Part shown: positions 28,845 through 36,985 of the stretch, piece by piece | How the letters are laid out: every line of letters begins with the position of its first letter | Position numbering within the stretch: the stretch's first letter is position 1 | Assembly (NCBI RefSeq): GCF_900199185.1 | Contig: NZ_OBMI01000003.1 | Coordinates: 620,001 to 684,000, forward strand | Direction: 5' to 3' | DNA from: Sphingomonas guangdongensis | GTDB taxonomy: Bacteria > Pseudomonadota > Alphaproteobacteria > Sphingomonadales > Sphingomonadaceae | Length of the DNA stretch: 64,000 bases | Made by a program: the position numbers and the translations under genes | Notes under the pieces: generated by a model | Seen by the model: only the letters and a program-made list of their open reading frames with translations | Database searches by the model: none | Told to the model about the DNA's origin: nothing

Positions 28845-29174
28845 TCAGGCTTGGGGGGGCCTCAAATGGACCATGCCGGTGCGGCCGTCGAGCGACGCAG
28901 AGGCGGAGATTGTCGGCTTGGGCACTGTGAGGACGGGGGTATATTCCATCGTCGTGCGCGCAGGCGCGCCGACGTCGTGTCCGTGACAATAATTGTGATG
29001 ATGCGGGACATTCTTGTCCGAGTCCGATGGCACCTGATCGATGTCACCGGCGGTATGGACCGTGAACTCAACGCCCGCGATGCTTCCCCCCGCCAGATCG
29101 GCGGCATGGGCCATGCCGGAGAAGCTGGTCAGGACCAGCATCAGGCATGTCAGGAAAGGCAAAAAGGCTCGCAC
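28845..29174 (-). CDS. Secreted His-containing protein preceding czcCBA operon 2
   Basis: 109 residues from a GTG with GAGG upstream. The signal peptide ends at MAHAA (about residue 25). A His cluster (HHHNYCHGHD) lies in the centre, and a conserved-looking tail (LDGRTGMVHLRPPQA) ends the protein. It stands 60 bases upstream of czcC, as the other His-rich protein does in operon 1 (6400-6855), although the two share little sequence outside the His cluster. Possibly a CzcI-like periplasmic metal protein. Confidence 0.65.
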   Translation of the reverse strand: MRAFLPFLTCLMLVLTSFSGMAHAADLAGGSIAGVEFTVHTAGDIDQVPSDSDKNVPHHHNYCHGHDVGAPARTTMEYTPVLTVPKPTISASASLDGRTGMVHLRPPQA

Positions 29175-29214
29175 TAGCTTGCCTCTATCACGGAAGGGTT
29201 TTCATGTCATTGCA

Positions 29215-31182
29215 CTAATTCGAACCAAGGGTCACTGAGCCGGAACCCGAGCGGGATCGGTCGCGCCCGTTCCAGGCGAACCCGACCGCAATGGCGACCG
29301 CCATCAGGAGTTGCGCCAGCACCGATTGCCAAGTGGGAAACACGCCGAGCATCGACAGCCGTGGCACGTCCGCGAGCGGTGCGATGTTGATAAGGCCGGC
29401 TTCCTGGAGCGCGGCGACGCCTTTACCCGCCAGCACGACGGTCAGGACCGCCATGAGCCAGGAGCTATAGCGGAAGAACTGCGCGATCGGCAGCTTGCGA
29501 CTGTAGCGAAGCATGGCCCAAGCGATCAGGCTGAGCAGTCCAATCGCCGACCCGGCCCCCGCGAGAAGCATCCCGTTGTCACCTTGCGCCGAAAGCGCGG
29601 CATAGAACAGGATCGTCTCGAAGACCTCGCGATAAACTACGACGAACGCCAGCCCGAACAGGAACCAGCCCGACCCGCCCGAGAGCGCCCGCGACATCTT
29701 CTCGCGAATATAGCGCTGCCACTGATCGGCCTGCGCCTTGCCGTGCATCCAAATCCCGACCGAGAGCAGCACGACCGCGGCGAACAGCGAGCCAAACCCT
29801 TCCGTCAGCTCCCGGCTCGCACCGCTGATCCCGATCGCATAGGTGGCGACCGCCCAGGTGATCCCGCCCGCGATGATCGCGCTGACCCAGCCGCCATGCA
29901 CGTACCGCAGCGCCTCGCCGCGCTCGGCTTTACGCAGGAACGCGATCATGGCGACAACGATGAGCAGGGCTTCGAGCCCTTCACGCAGCAGGATCGTGAA
30001 CGCGCCCAGGAACGTGGACGCTTCGGTGGCGGCATCAGGCGCGAGCGCCGCTTCCGCATCGTCGAAAAGGCCGCCCAGTACTGCGACCTTCTCCGCGAGA
30101 TCATCGGGCGACGCGCCCCGGTCGATCGAGGCGCGGAACTCCCCCATCGCGCCCTCGATTCGACCCATCAGCGTCGCGTCGCGCGCGGTGAGTGTTGGCT
30201 CGATCGGCTCGAACCCATCGAGATAGGCCGACAGCGCCAGCTCTTTCGCCATGCGCGCATCGCCGCGCCGCGCAGCCGCCACGCTTTCGGCGAGTTTGGC
30301 GCGGGCGACCGCGAGCGAGCCGGGAGCCTGTTGTATCACCTGTTCGGGATGACGACGCAGGAACGCGAGCACGGCGTCAGCCTTGGCGTCGCCGATCGCC
30401 GCGCCGAGCGCGGCCGGGGTGAGCGCGACCAGGGTTTTCAGGTCCGGAATGCGCCGGCGAAGGGTCGGGTCGGATTTCCAAAGCCGCTCGCCTTCGCGCG
30501 CCTGCGCATCCGTGAAGGCGAAGCTCCCGGCTCGGAATGCTAACGCCCAGCGCTGATCGTTGGGCAGATCGGCGAAGCTCTGCATCGCGGTCCCGTCGAT
30601 GCCTTGCGTCACCACCTGATAGAGCGCGAACACGCTGCGCTGGCGCGCGCGCTCGGCATCGGTGAAAGCAATCGGGGGCGTAGCGAGCTTGGCGGCGTCA
30701 GGGCCACGGCCGTTGCCCGTCATCCCGTGGCAGGACGCGCAGGATTGTCGGAACAGTGCATCGCTGGAGACGAGGTTCGGAGCCTTATCGGGCGCGAGCG
30801 GCACCGGGTAGGCGCGCAGCAGATCGGCCGCGAGCCCGTGCGCCAGTGTTGCCACCTGTTCAGTCGATCCCTTTTCCGCGATTACCGCTTGGAGGTTGGC
30901 GGCCCGCTGAATGAGGGCTTGGCGCTCCGGCTTCGCCGGCAGGCCTTGAAGCCGTGTCGAGACCGACGCGGCAAACTCATTCATTTCGGCGTATTCCGAC
31001 GCGCTCTTGATCCGACCGTTCGCGACCGCGCCTCCATAATCGACGGCCATATAGTCGAGCAGCCGCCATGCGGTTTGCACGTCGCCGGGTTCGGCGAATG
31101 CCGCAGCAGGGATCAGCAGCGCAGCGAGCGCGGCGAGCAGCCGCAGCGAGAGCATTGCCCGGATCAAGGTGAGCAGACGCAC
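29215..31182 (-). CDS. Cytochrome c-FTR1 iron permease fusion
   Basis: 655 residues from a GTG that overlaps the CDF stop (TAGTG); an ATG nine codons later (MLSLRLLAALAALL) is an alternative. A signal peptide ends about residue 30. A periplasmic region with one haem-c site (CASCHG, Cys148/Cys151/His152) leads to a helical domain. The C-terminal 260 residues form the FTR1 permease with seven membrane segments and the two REGLE-type motifs (REGLEALL and REVFETIL). FTR1 permeases import iron oxidised by a partner. Here the redox domain is part of the same chain. Confidence 0.88.
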   Translation of the reverse strand: MRLLTLIRAMLSLRLLAALAALLIPAAAFAEPGDVQTAWRLLDYMAVDYGGAVANGRIKSASEYAEMNEFAASVSTRLQGLPAKPERQALIQRAANLQAVIAEKGSTEQVATLAHGLAADLLRAYPVPLAPDKAPNLVSSDALFRQSCASCHGMTGNGRGPDAAKLATPPIAFTDAERARQRSVFALYQVVTQGIDGTAMQSFADLPNDQRWALAFRAGSFAFTDAQAREGERLWKSDPTLRRRIPDLKTLVALTPAALGAAIGDAKADAVLAFLRRHPEQVIQQAPGSLAVARAKLAESVAAARRGDARMAKELALSAYLDGFEPIEPTLTARDATLMGRIEGAMGEFRASIDRGASPDDLAEKVAVLGGLFDDAEAALAPDAATEASTFLGAFTILLREGLEALLIVVAMIAFLRKAERGEALRYVHGGWVSAIIAGGITWAVATYAIGISGASRELTEGFGSLFAAVVLLSVGIWMHGKAQADQWQRYIREKMSRALSGGSGWFLFGLAFVVVYREVFETILFYAALSAQGDNGMLLAGAGSAIGLLSLIAWAMLRYSRKLPIAQFFRYSSWLMAVLTVVLAGKGVAALQEAGLINIAPLADVPRLSMLGVFPTWQSVLAQLLMAVAIAVGFAWNGRDRSRSGSGSVTLGSN

Positions 31183-31808
31183 TACCGCTCTCCCAGTTCG
31201 CGCCGAGCGCCAGTGACGATTTCATAAGCGGAGTGGAGGAACAGGAGGGCGATGAGGCCGGCGACGGCGAGGTCCGGCCAGGCGCTTCCTGTCCACGCCA
31301 CCAGACCGGCCGCGGCGATCACCGCGACATTGGCGAGCGCGTCGTTGCGGCTGAACAGCCAGATCGCGCGAACATTGGCGTCCCCTTCCCGGAAACGCGC
31401 AAGCACCAAGGCGGACACGACATTGATCGCGAGCGCGACAACGCCGATTGTGCCCATCAGTTCGGCATCCGGCGCGGTTGCGTTCAGGGCGCGCCAAATC
31501 GCGAAACCGATTACGCCCACGCCAAGCGCACCGAGAAACAACCCCTGCGTCAGCGCGACCTTTGCCCTCGCCCGTGCGGACCAGGCAAGCGCGAGAAGAC
31601 CGATAAGGCTGATCGACCCGTCCCCGAGAAAATCGAGGGAATCCGCTTTCAGCGCTTGGCTATCGGCGATGAACCCGCCGAACAGCTCGGCGACTCCGAA
31701 GCCGAGGTTGAGCACCACGACGGTCAGCAGCGCACGGCGATAGGCCGGATCGGTTTGCGCGCGCGCGGGCTCCCCGTGGCACCCGCAGCTTTCGGTAGAA
31801 GCATTCAT
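31182..31808 (-). CDS. Cation diffusion facilitator, CzcD/DmeF-like
   Basis: 208 residues from the ATG at 31808 with a GGTAAGGAAGG ribosome-binding site. The N-terminus has a CGCHGEP motif. Six membrane segments follow, with the metal site KADSLDFLGDG (D-x3-D) in the second and FSRNDALANVA in the fifth (Asn-Asp where many CDFs have His-Asp). No cytosolic C-terminal domain. It exports divalent metal. Divergent from a MerR regulator with a MerR-type promoter between them, so metal-induced expression is likely. Confidence 0.85.
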   Translation of the reverse strand: MNASTESCGCHGEPARAQTDPAYRRALLTVVVLNLGFGVAELFGGFIADSQALKADSLDFLGDGSISLIGLLALAWSARARAKVALTQGLFLGALGVGVIGFAIWRALNATAPDAELMGTIGVVALAINVVSALVLARFREGDANVRAIWLFSRNDALANVAVIAAAGLVAWTGSAWPDLAVAGLIALLFLHSAYEIVTGARRELGER

Positions 31809-31815
31809 GCGGCCT

Positions 31816-31846
31816 TCCTTACCACCTCCAGTCGCTGTAGAAGCAA
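31816..31846 (-). promoter_or_regulatory. MerR-type promoter of the CDF-FTR1 operon
   Basis: Read on the minus strand: TTGCTT, a 19-bp spacer, then TAAGGA. The spacer holds an imperfect dyad (CTACAG-N3-CTGGAG). A 19-bp spacer with a dyad is the mark of MerR-activated promoters, and TAAGGA is close to the TAAGGT box of the mer promoter. Confidence 0.65.
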
Positions 31847-31883
31847 GCGAAATGTGCGACACGTTCGCATAAGCAAGGATGGC

Positions 31884-32303
31884 ATGATGAAGCCGGTGAT
31901 GATTGGGCAGCTCGCCAGCGAGACCTCGACGAAGGTGACGACGATCCGCTTTTATGAGTCGATCGGGTTGCTCCGATCCGCCCCTCGCACGGCGTCGGGT
32001 CGCAGAACCTACGATGCCAGTGACATTGAGCGTTTGCACTTCATCCGCAACGGTCGCCGGCTTGGCTTCTCCGTCGACGAGATCCGTTCGTTGATGGGGC
32101 TGGCGCAGAACCCGGACCAGGATTGTGGTGCCGCCTCAGCTATCGCTGCTCAGCACCTCAAGGATGTGGAGGAGAGACTGGCGCAACTCGCGGTGTTGCG
32201 GGATGAGTTGGCAATGCTCAGCCAGAGCTGCACCAAGGCGCGCATGGCCGATTGTCGGATCATGAAGGCGATCGGCAAAGGCCACCCTCAAGCCGATCAA
32301 TAA
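31884..32303 (+). CDS. MerR-family metal-responsive regulator
   Basis: 139 residues from the ATG at 31884 (AAGGA upstream). The winged helix at residues 1-75 includes MIGQLASETSTKVTTIRFYESIGLL. A long dimer helix and an effector loop follow. Three cysteines could bind metal: one at the start of the dimer helix (DQDCGAAS, the place of Cys77-82 in CadR/MerR), and two in SCTKARMADC, eight residues apart. The Cys at the dimer-helix position suggests a divalent metal rather than Cu+. Divergent from the CDF gene, its likely target. The 3' end overlaps the convergent protease gene by 7 bases. Confidence 0.85.
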   Translation: MMKPVMIGQLASETSTKVTTIRFYESIGLLRSAPRTASGRRTYDASDIERLHFIRNGRRLGFSVDEIRSLMGLAQNPDQDCGAASAIAAQHLKDVEERLAQLAVLRDELAMLSQSCTKARMADCRIMKAIGKGHPQADQ

Positions 32304-33499
32304 TAATCGGCCAGCCTGAGCTCGCGCACATCACCCGAGGCCATCGTCAGCTTTACGAGGGTGCCAGCAGGCCGGGAGCGCACTTGCCAGAGCTCCCCAC
32401 GCGTATAGTTCGCATCGATCGAATGGCCGTTCACCGCCACGATCCGGTCGCCGACCGCCCAGCCAGCCTTTTCCGCGGGACTGTTCGCCGCCACATGAAC
32501 AACGGTGAGCGCCGTTGGTGAGGCTGCGAGGCCAAGGCCGCTCCGGTCCTTCAGCATCGGCAGGCGACGACGAGGACCGAGTGGCCGGAGCCACACGAAT
32601 CCGGCGGTCACGTCGAACACCACGTCGAATTGAGCGATCAGCGGTAGGCCGACATTGCCAACCGTGCTGGTGGAGAGCCAAGCTCTCATCCCGAGTGTGG
32701 GGACGTTCGAGACGCCAAGCCCTTCGATGTTGATGTTCTGGATCGTGAAAGCATCGTTGATACGCACACCATCGACGCCGCCGATCGCCGCGGTCGAGAC
32801 GAGCTTCCCGTTCAACAGCCCTTGATCGCGGGCATAGGCCGACGAGAGCATCAGCGCGGCCGAGCTGCCAAGATCGATCATCAAGGGCACGGGAGACAGG
32901 CCCTCGACGGAGGCCCGGATGAACAGCTCCTGCTTGGCACCGCGTCCGAGCGCGACAGCGCGCCAGTCGGGGCCGGCGAGAAACGTGCCTGACTTGACGA
33001 CCGCCATACGCCTGTTCGCGAAATCGAGCGCGATGCAGCTGCCCGTGAACATATCGGCACCGAGGAGAACGTCGATCGGTCGTCCGAAGGCCGCCGACAC
33101 TGAACTCAGATCACCAACAACGGCAAAGGGTAAGCGACGGGTTTCGCGGGCGAGCTGTACGTCGATGTCGCGGACCAGCAGCACCGGGGCCTTGGCGCTC
33201 AGCCCGCTAATCATGCGCCGCTCACCATTGTTCAAGCCGAGCTTCGCCGCGAGCGCCGTGCTCATGATCGACGCGCCGCTGCCACTGTCGAGCACCGCCC
33301 GCGCCGGCACTCCGCGCACTTGTGCCGAAACAAGGAGGGTATCACCCGTGCCGACTTCCAGCGGCTCCCATTCGAGGTGAGCCGCGCCGAAGTTCCACGA
33401 GGCCGCAGACCGGGAAGTCTGTCGCGCGAGCGTTGGAGAACCGAGCACCAAGCCGGTTCCACAGGCCACCAACCGCGCCACTAATGAGCGTCGAGACAT
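32297..33499 (-). CDS. Retropepsin-like aspartic protease with PDZ domain
   Basis: 400 residues from the ATG at 33499; a longer frame upstream lacks a good start. A signal sequence precedes ARQTSRS. Two retropepsin-like halves follow: one with VLDSGSGASIMS (about residue 70), the other with LMIDLGSSAALML, where the catalytic Asp-Ser/Thr-Gly is DLG. A C-terminal PDZ domain holds GLGLAASPTALTVVHV and SPAEKAGWAVGDRIVAVNG. It fits the family of bacterial aspartyl-protease-like periplasmic proteins. The second active site is degenerate (DLG), so proteolysis is not certain. Role in metal resistance unknown. Confidence 0.78.
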   Translation of the reverse strand: MSRRSLVARLVACGTGLVLGSPTLARQTSRSAASWNFGAAHLEWEPLEVGTGDTLLVSAQVRGVPARAVLDSGSGASIMSTALAAKLGLNNGERRMISGLSAKAPVLLVRDIDVQLARETRRLPFAVVGDLSSVSAAFGRPIDVLLGADMFTGSCIALDFANRRMAVVKSGTFLAGPDWRAVALGRGAKQELFIRASVEGLSPVPLMIDLGSSAALMLSSAYARDQGLLNGKLVSTAAIGGVDGVRINDAFTIQNINIEGLGVSNVPTLGMRAWLSTSTVGNVGLPLIAQFDVVFDVTAGFVWLRPLGPRRRLPMLKDRSGLGLAASPTALTVVHVAANSPAEKAGWAVGDRIVAVNGHSIDANYTRGELWQVRSRPAGTLVKLTMASGDVRELRLADYY

Positions 33500-33761
33500 A
33501 CCGATTGCTTCAACACGGGCCGTCAAAAAGCCACCTCCAGCCCCCCGTCCGCAGGAGAGCAAATTGCGGTTACATGCTCTAGCAACTGGAGGAGCAAGGG
33601 TTTTTGAAGCGCCCGAAATGCTATCCTGTTCAAATGCCCTCTCGAAAATGAGCAGTTGAGGCAGGTCAGGAACCGGTCGAATAAGACCGAAGTAGGCAAT
33701 TTCGCTTGCGCGACCTTGGCGAGCAGGACCCCAGTTCACGAAGAAACGTGAAGCTATCGCC

Positions 33762-33983
33762 TCACCCGCAGCAGCCCGCCACAGTCCCGTTTGCTTTCGC
33801 TTCCTGGATCGGAGGGCATGGGACATCGCCAAATGAGCAGAACACGCAGCAGTCGCCAGCCAGGGGCCGCAGCACCACCGCGCAATGCCGGCAATCATAG
33901 AAGAATTGGCAGGCGTTGGTGGGCATCCTTTCGGTGGCCACCCCGCCGCATTTGGGACAGGTCAGGGTTGAGGTGAGCTGCAT
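33762..33983 (-). CDS. GDCCVxC domain small Cys-rich protein
   Basis: 73 residues from the ATG that overlaps the stop of the MerT-like gene (TGATG). An N-terminal zinc-ribbon-like pair (CPKCGG), a FYDCRHC pair and the GDCCVFCSFGDVPCPPIQ motif give about 12 cysteines. This is the family named for its GDCCVxC motif, which has both Cys and selenocysteine members; all positions here are Cys codons. The role is unknown. Its fixed partnership with a MerT-like protein and a MerR points to handling of Hg2+ or another thiophilic ion. Confidence 0.8.
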   Translation of the reverse strand: MQLTSTLTCPKCGGVATERMPTNACQFFYDCRHCAVVLRPLAGDCCVFCSFGDVPCPPIQEAKANGTVAGCCG

Positions 33984-34399
33984 CAGGAAAGCGCGTTCAT
34001 CAGCGGCGCTTCTAGGAGGTCCCAGGCGAACGCGATAAGCGTCAGAACCGTTCCAATCGCGAGCAGGATAGGTGTCGCGCGCGAGGGCAGCGGCATTGTG
34101 CAGGACCGGTCCCCAGCACAGGACCTCCGCCGCTGCGCGTAGGCCCACCACCCAGCAGCCAAGCCGATGAGGGAGGTCGCCGTTAGCGGCCACCGTAGTG
34201 GTATCAGCGCGGCGAAGTTGCTGGACAGGCCCGCCCCCAGGCCGAGCGCCGCGAGTGCGAGGGGCAGGACGCAGCATGACGCCGCAGCTAGAACAGCGGC
34301 TAAGCTCGCAAGCGCGCCGAGGGCGGATAGCCCCGTGTCGGCGCGACGTCGTGACGTTGGTGCGCCTAGGGGTTCACGCGGGATGGTCTCTTGGTTCAT
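33983..34399 (-). CDS. MerT-like mercuric transport protein
   Basis: 138 residues. The first membrane segment has the MerT cysteine pair (AAASCCVLPLALAALGLGAG), which passes Hg2+ through the inner membrane. A cytosolic loop has a second cysteine pair (RRRSCAGDRSC), as in MerT, and the third segment is near the C-terminus. The N-terminal 30 residues are an extra hydrophilic leader. It shares a divergent promoter region with a MerR. No MerP or MerA is encoded nearby, so the fate of imported ion is unclear. Confidence 0.82.
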   Translation of the reverse strand: MNQETIPREPLGAPTSRRRADTGLSALGALASLAAVLAAASCCVLPLALAALGLGAGLSSNFAALIPLRWPLTATSLIGLAAGWWAYAQRRRSCAGDRSCTMPLPSRATPILLAIGTVLTLIAFAWDLLEAPLMNALS

Positions 34400-34423
34400 C
34401 TATCGCCTCTAGCGGGTTAGCCC

Positions 34424-34454
34424 GTTATGCATCCTGTAGTGACTACAGGAGCAA
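34424..34454 (-). promoter_or_regulatory. MerR-type promoter and operator of the mer-like locus
   Basis: A perfect 9-bp inverted repeat with one central base, TCCTGTAGT-G-ACTACAGGA, lies at 34432-34450. Read on the minus strand it falls in the 19-bp spacer between TTGCTC and CATAAC. This is the spacing and placement of a MerR-activated promoter driving the MerT-like gene. Confidence 0.75.
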
Positions 34455-34461
34455 GCAATAT

Positions 34462-34878
34462 ATGCGCGTTGAGGAAAGCATCACGATCGGCGAGCTGTCT
34501 CGCCGGACTGGCGTGAATATCGAGACGATCCGGTACTTCGAGCGCGTTGGTGTTCTCGCAACGCCACCCCGCACAAGCGGCGGGCGGCGGGTATATGGGA
34601 CCGGTCACGTCCGCGCACTTGGGTTCGTCCGTCGCGCGCGCGAACTCGGCTTCTCCCCGGCCGAGGTGCGCGCGATCCTGTCTCTTGGCGGTTCTGCGCA
34701 GGCGTCATGCAGTGAGGTCCGCGAGATCGCGGCTCACCATCTAGAGCGTGTGCGCGCTAAGATGGAGGATCTGGCGCAACTAGAAAGCCTGCTGGCTGCG
34801 ACCATCGACCGTTGCGAAGGCGACGGGGCGGCGAGGTGCGCCGTGATCGACTTGCTGAACCAACATTCGACTGCGTAG
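34462..34878 (+). CDS. MerR-family regulator of the mer-like locus
   Basis: 138 residues. The N-terminal winged helix (ITIGELSRRTGVNIETIRYFERVGVL) is MerR-like, with a long dimer helix. The three cysteines of mercury-type MerR are present in form: one before the dimer helix (AQASCSEVRE) and two in the C-terminal loop (DRCEGDGAARC). The last pair is spaced by seven residues, one less than in Tn501 MerR. It probably senses Hg2+ or a similar soft metal and activates the divergent MerT-like operon. Confidence 0.87.
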   Translation: MRVEESITIGELSRRTGVNIETIRYFERVGVLATPPRTSGGRRVYGTGHVRALGFVRRARELGFSPAEVRAILSLGGSAQASCSEVREIAAHHLERVRAKMEDLAQLESLLAATIDRCEGDGAARCAVIDLLNQHSTA

Positions 34879-34951
34879 ATGTCGCATCGCACCCCGTACT
34901 CGCGCAAACGGTCGATAACGGAGCCGATCACCATCACCACGGCACGCGGCC

Positions 34952-36199
34952 CTAGCCACCTATGTGGACGTTGCGCATCACGAAGCCGCTTTTCGGAAGC
35001 GCTGGCAGCCTGGCGAAATCGATGCTCAGGTCTTGGTCCGGTACGTCATAGCGCATCGCGTTGACGAGGAGGTGTGCCGCCACCTTCATGATCGCGAGGA
35101 CGATCCATTCGCCGGGACAGCGATGGCCGAGATAGTGATCGCCGCCGCCCTGCGGAATGAAGTTGAAGGAGTCTTCGTCCCAAGCCCTGAAACGCTCAGG
35201 GCGAAACTCCTGGGGGTCGGCCCAGGTCGCTGCGTCGTGATTGCTCCCATAAAGGTCTAGCACCACTTGACGCCCTTCCGGAAAGGCCATCCCCTCCCAC
35301 TCGAAATCTTGGCTCGCGCGCGCCACCACAGCGGGAAAGAAGGGATAGAATCGGCGGACCTCTTGGACGAAGAGCTCGGCATAGTCCGGCTGCTGAACCA
35401 AGGCCGCCCTGATCCCTGAACAGGTTTGCAGCGCGTGGGCGACGAAGGTGATGTACACTGCGATCGCGACGGTCGGGCGAAGGACATTTACCAGTTCGAC
35501 CGCTGCGACGTGCGGCGAAAGAAGATCGTCGTGCCGGTCGCGATGCCAGGCTATCGCGTAAGCCGCGGTCCCCGAGCCCGAGCCGATGCTCCCGGCCCGA
35601 ATGCCTTCAATGATCCGCTTCGCCCATGCGTCGACGCGACGACGGGCCAGCCGTGACCAAAGATGCCTTGGGCTCGCCGAGCCGGCGGCGTCGAACAGCG
35701 CCCGCAGCTCGCCCGCGCGGTTGCCGGCTTCATCGTCCGGAAGAGGAACTCCCGCCCAAGCGCATACCGCTCGCGTCAGCGGCTCATGCAACTCGTCATA
35801 GAAGACGATCTCTCCTTTGCGCGTCCAGCCCGGCACCGCCCTGCGCCACTCGGCCTCGAACAATTGCGCCAGCGCCCGCACGCGCTCTGGTGTCATCAGG
35901 CCCATGAACATCTGCTTGCGGTGCCGATGGGTCTCGCCGTCCAGACCCTGAACGCCGCCTTGGCCCAGCAGTGTCTTCTGAATAGCGACCGGCATGGCAC
36001 CTTCGCGCTCGAAGCGGGTCGTATCGTAGAAGATTTCGGCGGCCTTGGCCCCCTTAAGGCAGTTGGTCTTTTTCAGCAGGAAACGGGATTCAAAAGCGTT
36101 TGCGCCTAGGCGCTGGCACTGCCTGGAGATGAACCGATAGGGATCGGCGAGGAGAGAAAGGGTTTCGTCCGGGCCTTTCGTGTGTGGTGTCTTAGGCAT
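34952..36199 (-). CDS. Cytochrome P450, CYP152-type fatty-acid peroxygenase
   Basis: 415 residues. The haem-binding region FIPQGGGDHYLGHRCPGEW is the CYP152 signature, with the Cys ligand in GHRCPG. The I helix has LRPTVA, the Arg-Pro pair that in CYP152 binds the fatty-acid carboxylate and replaces the acid-alcohol pair of ordinary P450s, so the enzyme should use H2O2. Before the first helix pair, GVQGLDGETH has Gln at the place where OleT decarboxylases have His85. That suggests hydroxylation (alpha/beta) rather than terminal-alkene formation. No ferredoxin partner nearby. An unusual gene in a metal island. Confidence 0.9.
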   Translation of the reverse strand: MPKTPHTKGPDETLSLLADPYRFISRQCQRLGANAFESRFLLKKTNCLKGAKAAEIFYDTTRFEREGAMPVAIQKTLLGQGGVQGLDGETHRHRKQMFMGLMTPERVRALAQLFEAEWRRAVPGWTRKGEIVFYDELHEPLTRAVCAWAGVPLPDDEAGNRAGELRALFDAAGSASPRHLWSRLARRRVDAWAKRIIEGIRAGSIGSGSGTAAYAIAWHRDRHDDLLSPHVAAVELVNVLRPTVAIAVYITFVAHALQTCSGIRAALVQQPDYAELFVQEVRRFYPFFPAVVARASQDFEWEGMAFPEGRQVVLDLYGSNHDAATWADPQEFRPERFRAWDEDSFNFIPQGGGDHYLGHRCPGEWIVLAIMKVAAHLLVNAMRYDVPDQDLSIDFARLPALPKSGFVMRNVHIGG

Positions 36200-36271
36200 G
36201 ACCGGTCCGGTGATTGTTGGGTCTCCTTTGATTAACTCGGAGGAATATCACGGGTTGCAGGCTCACGACAG

Positions 36272-36933
36272 GTGACGAACGAGGACGATCAGGGCGGAGC
36301 AGGCGCGGCCGAGGCGTTCGAGGCCATGCGCGGCGAGCTGGCGCTGCGCCGTGGAGGGCTTGGCGGCCGAGCGCGGCGATCGACATACCCGACCATACCG
36401 AGACGCTTGGCGTGCTCCAGCAGAACGTGAACACGGCAGGCGAGAACGTCGCGCGCATCGGCCAATTCCTGAAAGCGGCCCCGGCGCTGGCGATGACGCC
36501 GGAGCAGATGGCGCAGCGCATCGCCGCGGCGGGCAGCGCCGCCCGGCGCGAGGATCAGGCGGCGCTCGCCAAGGCGGGCGAGGACAAGGCCCGCATCATG
36601 GCCGATCTTCGCGCCATCGCCGGGTCCGCATGGACACGCGCCGACCAGAAGAATCGGCAGCTATGGTTTGCCCTGGGTGGGGTGGCGGCCGGCATCCTCG
36701 CATGGGCGATCGTGCCGGGCCTGGTCGCGCGCGAGATCGCACCGGCGAGCTGGCAATGGCCCGAGCGCATGGCGGCGCGGACGCTCGACTTGCCCCGCTG
36801 GGAAGCCGGGCAGCGTATGATCCAGAGCGCCAGTCCCACCGCGTTCCGCGCCATCGTCGGGGCCGACAGGATCGTGACGGCCAACCGCGCGGCGATCGAG
36901 GGGTGCGGCAAAGCCGCAGCGCGAAACGCGTGA
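36272..36933 (+). pseudogene. DUF6118 family protein, frameshifted
   Basis: The N-terminal segment (a GTG-started frame reading TNEDDQGGAGAAEAFEAMRG) and the following EGLAAER and IDIPDHTETLGVLQQNVNTA segments belong to one protein family, DUF6118, but lie in three different frames. Frame breaks fall near 36346 and near 36372. The remaining 173-residue frame from the GTG at 36412 is intact to the stop and includes one membrane segment (LWFALGGVAAGILAWAIVPGL). DUF6118 proteins accompany conjugation/mobilisation genes in sphingomonads. A second start at 36412 could still give a shortened protein. Confidence 0.65.
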
Positions 36934-36985
36934 AACGGTGCGACGCACGATCACGCTCAAGTGGAGTAAAAGTTAGCCGCGCAAG

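Noticed and set aside
33762..34878. Complete mercury resistance operon.
   Set aside because: No MerA reductase, MerP or MerB is encoded in the window; only MerR and MerT-like parts are seen.
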